From positions 1 to 10,380 of the forward strand of contig CAYHGP010000027.1 in NCBI GenBank assembly GCA_964356195.1: 10,380 nucleotides of DNA. The letters run 5' to 3'. Below, piece after piece: positions 1 to 7,787 of the stretch. The position numbers and the translations under genes were made by a program. The notes under the pieces were generated by a model. It made no database searches. It was not told the DNA's origin and was given only the letters and a program-made list of their open reading frames with translations. Position 1 is the first letter of the stretch. Every line of letters begins with the position of its first letter. The DNA comes from 2-02-FULL-48-14 sp964356195 (GTDB lineage Bacteria > Patescibacteriota > Gracilibacteria > UBA1369 > 2-02-FULL-48-14).

Positions 1-383
1 TGCACCTGCTTCGCCAATTTCAAAGTACATAAGTAAGGATTCGGCATGGTCTTAAGACCTGCCCTGCTCAAATGGATGTTCATGAAATCGCGATCAAAAT
101 CTACGTTGTGCGCCACAAAAACAGAATCCTCTCCCAAAAAATCGACGTATTCTTGCGCGAGCTCTTCAAAAGCCCGTGAGTCCTTCACCATTTCCGTGGT
201 GATGCCGTGAATTTGGGTGGACTCGGCGGGAATATAAATGCCGGGATTCACCGTAGCGTCCCATTCATCGACAATTTCTCCGTTCACTACCTTAACCGCC
301 CCAATTTCAATAATGCGATCCAAACCGGGCTGAAGGCCGGTGGTCTCAAGGTCTACAACGACAAAAGAAGTGGCAGAAATCAT
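1..383 (-). CDS. DnaQ-type 3'-5' exonuclease (DEDD family), C-terminus outside window
   Basis: This is the first 127 residues of a DnaQ-like exonuclease that removes nucleotides from DNA 3' ends, as in the proofreading epsilon subunit of DNA polymerase III or a related exonuclease. The Exo I motif DLETTG lies at residues 11-16 (catalytic D11 and E13). The Exo II motif AHNVDFDRDF lies at residues 91-100 (D97 is the expected metal ligand). Between them are the family's usual IIEIGAVKV strand and the QIHGIT segment. Exo III (H-x4-D) would fall beyond the window edge and cannot be checked. The gene starts 26 bp after the stop of the LCP gene, same strand, with no promoter or terminator visible between, so it is probably the distal gene of that unit. 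A GTG directly precedes the chosen ATG and could be the start instead. No Shine-Dalgarno sequence is visible. Whether it is polymerase-associated or a stand-alone exonuclease cannot be told from this fragment. Confidence 0.9.
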   Translation of the reverse strand, partial: MISATSFVVVDLETTGLQPGLDRIIEIGAVKVVNGEIVDEWDATVNPGIYIPAESTQIHGITTEMVKDSRAFEELAQEYVDFLGEDSVFVAHNVDFDRDFMNIHLSRAGLKTMPNPYLCTLKLAKQV

Positions 384-409
384 CACGCAGCACTCTAACT
401 GGGTCGGAA

Positions 410-1594
410 CTAATTAACAAGATCGGAAATTACCTTGTGGATTTCATCGTAGTTTCCGGTTTTGGGAAGCAGAATATAGGCCCCTCCTTCATTGATGAGG
501 GAATACAAATAGTTCCCTGACGTCAAGACGAATCCGGTGTTCAAATCGTAATCCTGGTAGTCGTAGTAATAACCCACAAGATCCAAAAGATCGATGTCGG
601 TGGTGGTGTCCTCCAGCGCGGTTTGGAAAATAGAAGTAAGGTCTTTAAGATCCATCACATTGTCGAGTTGAATCACTTTGGTACGAAGTGCGGAAAGCAC
701 ATTTTGCTGACGCTCCGCACGGCTGAAGTCGGAAGTGGATTCGCGGCTGCGGGCGTACATCAAGGCATTTTCTCCATCCAAATGATGCTGTCCTTTCTCA
801 ATGGAATAAGTCATGTAACCGCCCTTTCCGTTGGGATACATACTGTCGTAAAGGTCTTCATCCACATAAACGTCGAGGCCACCCAAAATATCCACAATTG
901 TCACAAACCCTTCAAGGTCCACTTGCACGTAAGCATCCATGTGAAGGCCCGTCACGGAACTCACCATGCGTTGCAGCTGTTCCACGCCGTAGTAGGTATA
1001 ATATTGATTGATTTTCCGTCCGTTGATGTAGAGGTCGCGCGGCACGGAGAACAAAGAGATTTTTTTCTTTTCGCTGTTGATGCTGGCCACCAAAATAGTA
1101 TCGGTGTGAGAGCCATTGGTCCCCAAGACCAACACATCAAAAGTAGCGTCTTCGGCGGATTCCGTCACACCATCCTCAGAAAGAGAGACCGTAGACTCCC
1201 CGGCGGAAGAAAGTTTTGCCAGAATATTTTGCAAAGCACTTTGAGAACCGGGGTCGTCCCCCGCCGCCAAAGTTTTGCCGAGACTGGTGAAGTCATCCTC
1301 AATGGATTGCAAAATGGCTTCTTGAGAAGTCACTTGCTCGGAAAGAGTAAAATTACCTTGGCTTAGCGTACCCACTTCATCAATCAAAGAATTAATTTGA
1401 GTCTGATTCGTTTGAAGAGAGGTATTAAAGTCATAACTCAAAACACCAAAACCCAAGAACAATACGGCCACGGAAATGAAACCAGCCATGCCGGAAATTT
1501 TCCCCTTTCGTGCCGCACGAATAAGTGCGCGGTCCATTGGGTTTACAGACTCGGGACCAATATGCAAAACATTATATTCTTCAGGCAGTTCCAT
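410..1594 (-). CDS. LytR-CpsA-Psr (LCP) family cell-envelope phosphotransferase
   Basis: LCP proteins transfer lipid-linked glycopolymers onto peptidoglycan or other envelope acceptors, outside the membrane. The 394-residue protein has a short cytoplasmic N-terminus, one membrane segment at about residues 36-54, a polar Q/N/S-rich region at 57-110 likely to form a coiled-coil stalk, an acidic linker, and the LCP domain from about 153 to 310. Family marks are visible: D165 in the S-H-T-D-T segment, PRD at 185-187, IN at 195-196, the I-L-G-G turn near 236-239, and the conserved block H271-L-D-G-E-N-A-L-M-Y-A-R-S-R followed by RAERQQ at 292-297, whose arginines bind the polyprenyl-pyrophosphate. 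About 80 residues after the domain are not assigned. Its ATG lies inside the last codons of the upstream ATPase gene (14 bp overlap), suggesting translational coupling; no Shine-Dalgarno is seen. The family is certain; the polymer it attaches is unknown. Confidence 0.93.
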   Translation of the reverse strand: MELPEEYNVLHIGPESVNPMDRALIRAARKGKISGMAGFISVAVLFLGFGVLSYDFNTSLQTNQTQINSLIDEVGTLSQGNFTLSEQVTSQEAILQSIEDDFTSLGKTLAAGDDPGSQSALQNILAKLSSAGESTVSLSEDGVTESAEDATFDVLVLGTNGSHTDTILVASINSEKKKISLFSVPRDLYINGRKINQYYTYYGVEQLQRMVSSVTGLHMDAYVQVDLEGFVTIVDILGGLDVYVDEDLYDSMYPNGKGGYMTYSIEKGQHHLDGENALMYARSRESTSDFSRAERQQNVLSALRTKVIQLDNVMDLKDLTSIFQTALEDTTTDIDLLDLVGYYYDYQDYDLNTGFVLTSGNYLYSLINEGGAYILLPKTGNYDEIHKVISDLVN

Positions 1595-4390
1595 TGGGCG
1601 TAGGAGGCGTTACAGGCGTGGGTGGATTTACGGTAGCAGTGTAATCAGGTTTTACGTCCGCGCCAAGTTGATCTACAGCAATTCCAATGCGCGCAGCAAT
1701 TTCCTGTTCCACAAATTGCTTCTTTCTTCCATATTTCATACGGGAATATTGTTTCACAATGTCACGGATCTTCGCATTCGCATTCTTCTCGTCCCAAACG
1801 GTTTCGAGCGAGAACGGTCGTGACGTGGCTCCATTCATATTGAGTTTGATGTACGCCTTGTAGTTTGCAATTCCAATCACGTCTTGTTCGGTGAGTACGG
1901 GCGCATATTCTTTCGCAATGTATTCCCCATCTTCCGCACCAATTTTAAAGGACTGCAGCGTACCCACGTTACCAAACACCGCGTCACGAATTTGCGTACT
2001 CGTGCTTCCCCCTTTGGTCACCGTGAGCTGCCCGATGTATTGGTGAGCCATTATCAAAAGAAGTTTGTACTTTCGGGCTTCAGAAAGAATGGAACAGAAC
2101 GTGTCGGTGGCGAAATTTTGGAACTCATCCACGTAAAGGAAAAAGTCTTTTCGATCTTCTTCCGGAATGTCCACACGGCTCATGGCCGCCATTTGCATTT
2201 GCGCCACAAGCACCAGCCCAAGCAGCTGCGTGTTCAGCGTTCCCAGTTTTCCTTTTGAAAGATTCACAAGCAAGATTTTTTTATTATCCATCACGTCGCG
2301 AATGTTGAACGCGGACTTCGCCTGACCAATGGTGTTACGCATAATGGAGTTCGTAATAAACGGACCGAACTTCGCGGAGAAGTACGGAATCATTTCCTGA
2401 CGTTCACGGTCTCCGGTGTTCGCATATTCATGCTCCCAAAACGAGCGCACCACGGGGTTTTTTACCTTCGCAACTTTGTAACGCATAAACTCTTCATCCA
2501 CGAAAATACGCGGCACATCAATGAGCGTGGCCCCTTCATCAGGGTCTTCCATCAGCGTCAAACACGCGTTGCGGAAATAGTGCTGAATACGAGGTCCGAA
2601 AATTTCATCTCCGAAGATTTTAATAAAGATTTCCGTCGCTTGGCTCGACGCCATATCTTGCTGTTCGGGAGTTCCCGCCTCAAGCATATTGAGTCCCATC
2701 GGACGCTCCATGTCCGCGGGGTCGAACACAATCACATCTTTCGCACGTTCTTTGGGAATGTACTGCAAAATATCTTCAATCAAATCTCCGTGGGGGTCCA
2801 CCACACACACTCCGTCCCCGTTCGCAATATCCTGGCGCGCCATATAACTTATGAACGCGGATTTACCGGTTCCGGTTTGTCCAATGATGTAGTGATGACG
2901 ATTTCGGTCTTTCTTGCGGAAATGCACCTCGTGTTTTTGTCCGCGGTACACGTTGTAACCCAACAAAATTCCTTCNNNNNNNNNNNNNNNNNNNNNNNNN
3001 NNNNNNNNNNNNNNNNNNNNNNNNNNNNNNNNNNNNNNNNNNNNNNNNNNNNNNNNNNNNNNNNNNNNNNNNNNNAATGCACCTCGTGTTTTTGTCCGCG
3101 GTACACGTTGTAACCCAACAAAATTCCTTCGGTAGGAAGATCCGTAGGTGCGGGAAGCACCTTGTAAGAAAGCCATTTAATGACCGGCGTGTAGTTATAA
3201 CGGCTATTTGGAATATGGTAGAGGGAGGCTAATTCGTCCGCCGAAAGAATAGAAGTTTTTTCCCCAAACTTAAATTGGCGCGTGCTGAGCGAGTCGTAAA
3301 GAATCGGACTGTTGATGAAATCGATAGGAATCAAACGACGAGCCTGGAACCAGTTCGAGGATGCATCTTTCGTTACGTTAAAGGAAACGAAAATATTATT
3401 GAGAATATCATCACAACGGCCCACGCCTTTGTCGGAAGAAGCCATCACACGAATGACGGTTTCAAACACCACTTGGTTTGCCTTTTCTCCAACACGTTTC
3501 GCGAGTTCTTCGGAAGTTTGAAGCATACGAACATAAGAGTCTCCTTTATCCGCTCCGGGTGGAGGCGCTCCTTTTTCCGCGGCATCATAACCAAAAGCGG
3601 CCGCCGTAAGGAGCCACCCGAACATTCCAAAGAATTTTCGAATAAATCCACCCGTTTCCGGCTTTTTATTCTTAAACAGATCCGACGCAAACTTGGTGGC
3701 CTCTTTCATCCATTTCCCGTGGTAAGGACGAATCAAAATCTGAACGATGGCGCGCTCATTGTCACCCAGCTTTGAAAGCACATTGGTGAAGTCATTGAGC
3801 GGGTCATTTTCAATCGTTTTGTAGGTTTTGAGCGGGTACCAGTTCAAGTTTTTCAAATACAGGTAATACCCCTTCATGGTGTTTTTCTTCTTCAAAGTTT
3901 CCGGCTGCAAACCCGCCGGTTTAATATATTCAATAGAGGCACTTGGGTAATACGACGTAACCTGTTTCTCAAGGATTTCCGAGTAGAAAGGATGAATGGA
4001 CGTGTAGAAAATGAGTTCCTGACTCTTGGCCAGCATCTCGAATGTAACGGTGTCGCGTCCAAAGAGCCAAACCATAATCTGATTTCCAAGATTAAGCTCT
4101 CGAATCTCATGCATAGCCCGGTAAAGCTGTTCCATGATGGCGATTCGCTCCCTAAAGTCTTTTTCGGTGGCCTGCTCTTTATCTTTGCTCGATTCCTCAC
4201 GCGGCATCGTGATTTGCATATACACACGCTTCCCTGCCGTCCAGTGGTCATAAAACTGACAGATCGACCAAGGAACCAATCTTTTCAGCACCAAAAGGGC
4301 CACGAGTCCAAAAACAATCCAATCCCAATGCAGCATGAATTTCTCCAAGTAGGGTTGAAATTGTTCCCACAATGCGGTCAAGCGAGCCAT
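1581..4390 (-). CDS. VirD4/TraG-like membrane-anchored DNA-translocation ATPase, interrupted by an assembly gap
   Basis: This is one gene, although the record splits it. After removing the 100 Ns and one of two identical 55-bp flanks, both halves read in one frame as 884 residues. There is an N-terminal membrane segment at about 22-40, a basic and charged cytoplasmic region, a hydrophobic loop near 252-270 next to a Pro/Gly-rich stretch, then a RecA-like motor. The motor has Walker A GQTGTGKS at 452-459, a VVDPHGD strand at 478-484, Walker B FFLYVDE at 698-704, and a MAHQYIGQL sensor-like strand at 729-737. This order matches type IV secretion coupling proteins and the conjugation-like ATPases common in Patescibacteria, which pump DNA or protein across the envelope. 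The tail (864-884) is Pro/Thr-rich and probably unstructured. The ATG follows a consensus-like promoter by only about 14 nt and has no Shine-Dalgarno. The gene ends in TGA inside the start of the LCP gene. No relaxase or pilus genes are in the window, so conjugation is not shown; a DNA uptake or general translocation role is equally possible. Confidence 0.88.
2921..2975. repeat. Left copy of 55-bp identical flank of the assembly gap
   Basis: These 55 bases are identical to 3076-3130. Both encode the same protein segment (EGILLGYNVYRGQKHEVH) of the ATPase. An exact 55-base overlap on both sides of a 100-N spacer is what a de Bruijn assembler using k=55 leaves when two overlapping contigs are scaffolded without being merged. 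I read it as an artefact and not as a biological duplication. Confidence 0.93.
2976..3075. other. Assembly gap (100 Ns) of probably negative true size
   Basis: Exactly 100 Ns sit inside the ATPase gene between the two copies of the 55-bp overlap. The combined excess of 155 bases is not a multiple of three, so as recorded it shifts the reading frame and makes the gene look like two partial genes. Deleting 155 bases gives 2655 bases, exactly 885 codons including the stop, and places the Walker A motif directly after the upstream half. Confidence 0.95.
3076..3130. repeat. Right copy of 55-bp identical flank of the assembly gap
   Basis: Identical to 2921-2975, base for base. The sequence continues beyond it at 3131 into the N-terminal half of the ATPase, while the left copy is preceded by the motor-domain half, so the two copies are one locus seen at two contig ends. 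Confidence 0.93.
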
Positions 4391-4410
4391 ACGTTTATTT
4401 TTATCTCATC

Positions 4411-4439
4411 ATTATACCTGAAAACCGCTTGTTTTGCAA
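4411..4439 (-). promoter_or_regulatory. Sigma70-type promoter for the ATPase-LCP-exonuclease unit
   Basis: Read on the minus strand there is TTGCAA (4434-4439), a 17-bp spacer, and a perfect TATAAT (4411-4416). The predicted transcription start is near 4404, leaving a leader of only about 14 nt before the ATPase ATG at 4390. It faces away from the ABC-F gene, so 4391-4491 is a divergent promoter region. Confidence 0.72.
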
Positions 4440-4456
4440 TCGGGTTAGCCACAGGC

Positions 4457-4485
4457 TAGGCAAGCGCGACCTTTTAGCGTATAAG
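4457..4485 (+). promoter_or_regulatory. Candidate promoter for the ABC-F gene giving a leaderless or near-leaderless mRNA
   Basis: TATAAG at 4480-4485 is a good -10 element. TAGGCA at 4457-4462, 17 bp upstream, matches four of six consensus -35 bases. The expected start point, about 7 nt after the -10 box, falls at or next to the A of the ATG at 4492. There is no Shine-Dalgarno sequence to compete with this reading. The -35 match is modest. Confidence 0.4.
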
Positions 4486-4491
4486 TTCCCC

Positions 4492-5955
4492 ATGTCCTTC
4501 AACGAAACCCTTCTCAGCTTTGACGCCGTGTCCTACGAACACGAGCACAACAAACCCATTTTGGACGCCGTGGATTTTTCCGTGCGCGAAGGCACCAAAA
4601 TCACGGTGATGGGCCAAAACGGCGCCGGCAAAACCACCATTTTTAAACTGATCACGAAGCAATTGCACCCCAAAGCGGGAGCCGTGAACACCATCCCCAA
4701 ACTCAGCATCGCCACCTCGCACCAAGTGATGCCCCACGACGACCGCGACCTCACCCTCGAAGCCTTTTTCCAGAAGCGATTCAAAGAGAAAAAGTACGAT
4801 ATTGGCCGCCACATTGACGAAGTTTTGGAGATTGTGAACCTCAAAGCCCCCCACGACCGCATTGTGAAATCCTTTTCCGGTGGTCAACAGGCCCGCCTAC
4901 TCCTGGCCTCCGCGCTCATCCAAGACCCGGATCTCCTCCTCCTGGACGAGCCCACCAACAATCTGGATAAAGCCGGCATCGAGCACCTCACGAACTTCCT
5001 GATCATGTACCCAAAAACCTGCATCGTTATTTCCCACGATGCGGATTTTCTAAACGCCTTCACCCAAGGCGTGCTTTACCTCGATGTGTTCACCCACAAA
5101 GTCGAGCAATATGTGGGAAATTATTACGATGCCGTGGACGCCATTGAAGCCCGCCGCGAAAAAGAAAACATGAAAAACGCCCAACTCGCGAAAGGAATCA
5201 TTAAAAACAAGGAACAAGCCAACGTTTTCGCCCACAAAGGAGGAAAATTGCGTCTCGTCGCCCGAAAAATGCGCGATAAAGCCGAAGAAATGGAAGAAAA
5301 CATGGTGGAAGTGCGCCGCGAAGACAAAACCATCCGCGCTTTCGACATTCCCGCCCAGCAAGAACTTTCCGGCGACCTTTTGAAGCTCAGCTCTGTAAAA
5401 ATCATCCACAACCATCGCCCTTCCACCAAAAAAGTGGAAATTTCCCTCCGCAAAAAAACTCATCTGCTGCTTTCCGGCCCCAACGGAATCGGAAAAAGCA
5501 CACTGCTCGAAGCCCTGGCCTCCGGCAAATCCGACGGCGCCTTCATCGCCCCCGGCGTCCGCGTGGGCTACTACCGCCAAGATTTCTCCACTTTGAACTT
5601 TGAACACACCGTCCGCCAATCCCTCCTCGAAGTCATGCAATCCGGCGACGGCCGACCCGTGGAAGAACGGATGCGCATGGTGGCCGCCGGCTTCCTCATC
5701 ACCAAAGAACACATCAACGCCAAAGTCGGCACCCTCTCCGAAGGCCAAAAAGGCCTCGTCGCCTTCGCCCGCCTCGTCCTCCAAGAACCCGGCCTCCTCA
5801 TCCTCGACGAGCCCACCAACCACATCAACTTCCGCCACCTCCCCATCATTGCCGAAGCCTTAGACAAATACGAAGGAGCCATGATTTTAGTCTCCCACGT
5901 CCCTGATTTTGTGGACCAAATTAGAATTGATCAGGTGTTGGATTTGGAGGGGTAG
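4492..5955 (+). CDS. ABC-F family ATPase (two nucleotide-binding domains, no membrane domain)
   Basis: ABC-F proteins are soluble twin ATPases that bind the ribosome, relieve stalls or protect it from antibiotics. The 487-residue protein has domain 1 with Walker A GQNGAGKT (41-48), signature SGGQQ (129-133), Walker B and D-loop LLLLDEPTNNLD (148-159), and switch H182. A charged Lys/Glu-rich linker at about 215-280 is the expected interdomain arm. Domain 2 has Walker A GPNGIGKS (329-336), signature LSEGQ (415-419) and Walker B LLILDEPTNHIN (435-446). The D-loop aspartate is replaced by N446, and the switch motif reads SHVPDF (468-473) where SHDxxF is usual. ATG 4492 was chosen over an in-frame ATG 120 bases upstream because family similarity begins here and the upstream stretch overlaps the ATPase gene and the divergent promoters. 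The gene is GC-rich with mostly C-ending codons. The subfamily (housekeeping or resistance type) cannot be decided by eye. Confidence 0.93.
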   Translation: MSFNETLLSFDAVSYEHEHNKPILDAVDFSVREGTKITVMGQNGAGKTTIFKLITKQLHPKAGAVNTIPKLSIATSHQVMPHDDRDLTLEAFFQKRFKEKKYDIGRHIDEVLEIVNLKAPHDRIVKSFSGGQQARLLLASALIQDPDLLLLDEPTNNLDKAGIEHLTNFLIMYPKTCIVISHDADFLNAFTQGVLYLDVFTHKVEQYVGNYYDAVDAIEARREKENMKNAQLAKGIIKNKEQANVFAHKGGKLRLVARKMRDKAEEMEENMVEVRREDKTIRAFDIPAQQELSGDLLKLSSVKIIHNHRPSTKKVEISLRKKTHLLLSGPNGIGKSTLLEALASGKSDGAFIAPGVRVGYYRQDFSTLNFEHTVRQSLLEVMQSGDGRPVEERMRMVAAGFLITKEHINAKVGTLSEGQKGLVAFARLVLQEPGLLILDEPTNHINFRHLPIIAEALDKYEGAMILVSHVPDFVDQIRIDQVLDLEG

Positions 5956-6109
5956 GGAGTGTCTAAGATACATCAAATAATTTTACCCACTAGTTTTGAA
6001 GGTCATTTTTCAATCTGAAGTATTTCTTAAGAGAATGCGGAGAGAAAGGTTGAAAAAACATGGCGCAAGATCAATGAAGTACTTACAATAGGACTATTTA
6101 ATCGGCGGC

Positions 6110-7423
6110 ATGCCTCAACTCAAAATCCCAAAAGAAACACATTTATCATCAACAGGAGATGACAAATATGGCTTTGCGGAACTATCCAGACGGATTCTAG
6201 ATAATGTACTTTTGCAAATGGAGCTACCAAATTGCTTTGGCCTTTACGGAAACTGGGGCAGTGGAAAGTCTACTGTCCTACATTTTATTCAAGAACATCT
6301 AAAAAGTGATGAAGAGGCTTATCAAGATATTACCACTGTTTACTTTGAGCCTTGGAAGTACGAATACGCAAAAGAGAATGATCTACTTTTTGCACTGCTC
6401 CATAAAATACTCAACGAGCTCGACGTCTCAAAGAAAGAAACTAGGCGAAATCTTACCAAGATGCTCCTTTCCGCAGCGTCATGGGGAACAAAAACGGTCT
6501 CCTCTGCACTAACTTTGGGTACAGCAACTATTGATCCGAAAGAAGTTGCAGAACATCTTGAATTGTACGAAGACTTACTCTCAGACAAGTATAACGACTG
6601 GATTGATGACACTGAGCAAGTTCGAGAAAAAATTCAGGAAGCAATTACAGAAGGTCTTGCCAAAAAAAATAAAAAACGGCTTTTGATTTTCATAGACGAC
6701 TTAGACCGTTGTTTACCTGAGAACGCAATTAGATTACTCGAGGGGATTAAGAACTATCTCTCGTTTGAATCGACTTTATTTATTCTTGCAATCGACAAGC
6801 GCGTTGTCAGTGAAATGATTGAACAAAAGTACAATCTTCATACTGGATACGGCAACGAGTATCTCATGAAAATCATTCACTATTATTACCAGCTACCAAA
6901 CGTTGATTCTAAAGACACTGTGATACAGATAGTTGAATCTTACGGCATGGAAGGAATCACAGAAAGTAATACGGCATTTATGGCTAGTTTTTTAAGAGAC
7001 AATGCTGGTGAGCCCAGACGGGCTAAACACTTCCTCCATCAGTTCCTCATGAGAGTAGCAATCGGTGACGTGTTGGATTCCTTGAAAATGAGTGCAGATT
7101 TTGAGTATGATTTTAAATATTTGTTCATAGGAGGTTTTTTACTAGAAAGATTTCCAACAGTTTTTGCGACTGAAGATCGTAGCGAGAAGCTAAGAAATCT
7201 TCGAGACAGCACTCAACTTAGTAAAAGTGTGGACGGAAAACACCAAATGGCAGCTGAAACTTACAAATCCATACCAACAAACGAAAGAAAAATGATAGAA
7301 AAAATCCTTAAAACAAAGGTGGCTAGAAAGGGGCAAAATAATCCAGCAGAAGTACTAGACATTGAAGAGCTTGGAAATATGATGAGGCTTCTTTTTGTAG
7401 CGAATCCAGTATCGCAAAAATAA
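6110..7423 (+). CDS. KAP family P-loop NTPase
   Basis: This is a 437-residue STAND-like ATPase of the KAP family. Walker A GNWGSGKST lies at 47-55, the typical FEPWKYE at 79-85, Walker B LLIFIDDLDRC at 191-201, the strand FILAIDKRVV at 224-233, and a GEPRRAKHFLHQF segment near residue 306 corresponds to the family's N-P-R-x-x-K-R-F-x-N arginine motif. KAP proteins often carry membrane helices inserted in the NTPase domain; here only a weakly hydrophobic stretch at about 118-140 is seen, so this member looks soluble or peripheral. Bacterial KAP proteins are often encoded on mobile or defence-related DNA, and PifA of plasmid F, which excludes phage T7, is a member. The gene is clearly AT-richer than its ABC-F neighbour, which suggests transfer. 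An in-frame TAG 18 bases upstream confines the start to this ATG; no Shine-Dalgarno is seen. The 154 bp before it hold no convincing gene or promoter. No partner gene is contiguous. Confidence 0.88.
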   Translation: MPQLKIPKETHLSSTGDDKYGFAELSRRILDNVLLQMELPNCFGLYGNWGSGKSTVLHFIQEHLKSDEEAYQDITTVYFEPWKYEYAKENDLLFALLHKILNELDVSKKETRRNLTKMLLSAASWGTKTVSSALTLGTATIDPKEVAEHLELYEDLLSDKYNDWIDDTEQVREKIQEAITEGLAKKNKKRLLIFIDDLDRCLPENAIRLLEGIKNYLSFESTLFILAIDKRVVSEMIEQKYNLHTGYGNEYLMKIIHYYYQLPNVDSKDTVIQIVESYGMEGITESNTAFMASFLRDNAGEPRRAKHFLHQFLMRVAIGDVLDSLKMSADFEYDFKYLFIGGFLLERFPTVFATEDRSEKLRNLRDSTQLSKSVDGKHQMAAETYKSIPTNERKMIEKILKTKVARKGQNNPAEVLDIEELGNMMRLLFVANPVSQK

Positions 7424-7424
7424 A

Positions 7425-7445
7425 AGACCCTCACAGTGAGGGTCT
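7425..7445. terminator. Perfect 10-bp inverted repeat directly after the KAP gene
   Basis: AGACCCTCAC (7425-7434) pairs perfectly with GTGAGGGTCT (7436-7445) around one base, forming 8-9 bp in practice. On the plus strand no T-run follows, so it would be a weak terminator or a 3'-end stabiliser for the KAP mRNA. On the minus strand it is followed by TTTTATTTTT, which is the classic intrinsic terminator layout, though no minus-strand gene ends here. Its left arm is repeated almost exactly at 8203-8221. Confidence 0.55.
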
Positions 7446-7503
7446 CGGAGGCCGAAGCCACTAATGGCCATAATCTAGCACGCTCTAAACAATCCAAAAA
7501 GTA

Positions 7504-7764
7504 ATGAAATTAATTATGGACCTCACAAAAGAAAAAATTATCATCGCGATACTATTGGCATTACTCATTTGGTTCGGCACCACAATTGTTCTTCTTGAAA
7601 ATTATCATTACGCCTCACAGCTTGGATTTTGCCAGGAATACGATTTGGATCTTGTAGGGAGAGACGAATGTCTTGAAAAGGTTGAGACCCGCACAAGTTG
7701 GATCTGGCATTTACTTTACGGGCTAAGAATTTTACAGGAATTCAAAACCCCCTCGGTGTCTTGA
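7504..7764 (+). CDS. Small single-helix membrane protein, function unknown
   Basis: The product is 86 residues: a short charged N-terminus, one membrane helix at about 11-31 (IIIAILLALLIWFG and following), then about 55 residues that include C43 and C56 and the aromatic stretch TSWIWHLLYGL (64-74). The positive residues before the helix favour the N-terminus inside and the Cys-containing tail outside, where the two cysteines could pair. ATG 7504 is taken as the start, but ATG 7516 (MDLTKEK) fits equally well. No Shine-Dalgarno is visible. The TGA stop lies within the right arm of the 7746-7771 hairpin, so the last codons overlap the terminator of the convergent small gene. I do not recognise the family; the clean helix and the well-composed tail favour a real gene over a chance frame. 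Confidence 0.6.
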   Translation: MKLIMDLTKEKIIIAILLALLIWFGTTIVLLENYHYASQLGFCQEYDLDLVGRDECLEKVETRTSWIWHLLYGLRILQEFKTPSVS

Positions 7765-7771
7765 GGGGGTT
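7746..7771 (-). terminator. Intrinsic terminator of the 48-residue protein gene
   Basis: A perfect 9-bp stem, AACCCCCTC (7746-7754) with GAGGGGGTT (7763-7771), encloses an 8-nt loop. On the minus strand the stem is followed by TTTTG, fitting termination of the gene that ends at 7788. The plus strand has no T-run after it. The hairpin lies within the last codons and stop of the convergent membrane-protein gene. Confidence 0.6.
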
Positions 7772-7787
7772 AAGGGGAAAAGAGGGG

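Noticed and set aside
623..1366. Open frame of 247 codons on the plus strand within the LCP gene
   Set aside because: It is the antisense shadow of the LCP gene, His-rich and without any recognisable domain.
2849..3176. Two separate overlapping ATPase genes on the minus strand
   Set aside because: The overlap exists only because of the Ns and the repeated 55-bp contig ends; collapsing them gives one continuous gene.
5050..5838. Long open frame of about 260 codons antisense to the ABC-F gene
   Set aside because: It mirrors a GC-rich gene with C-ending codons and gives a low-complexity Gly/Phe/His/Ala-rich product. The sense strand has all ABC-F motifs.
5956..6109. A gene remnant or clear promoter before the KAP gene
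   Set aside because: Short frames there (for example one with a WRKINEV segment) have no start or recognisable homology, and -10-like boxes lack -35 partners at proper spacing.
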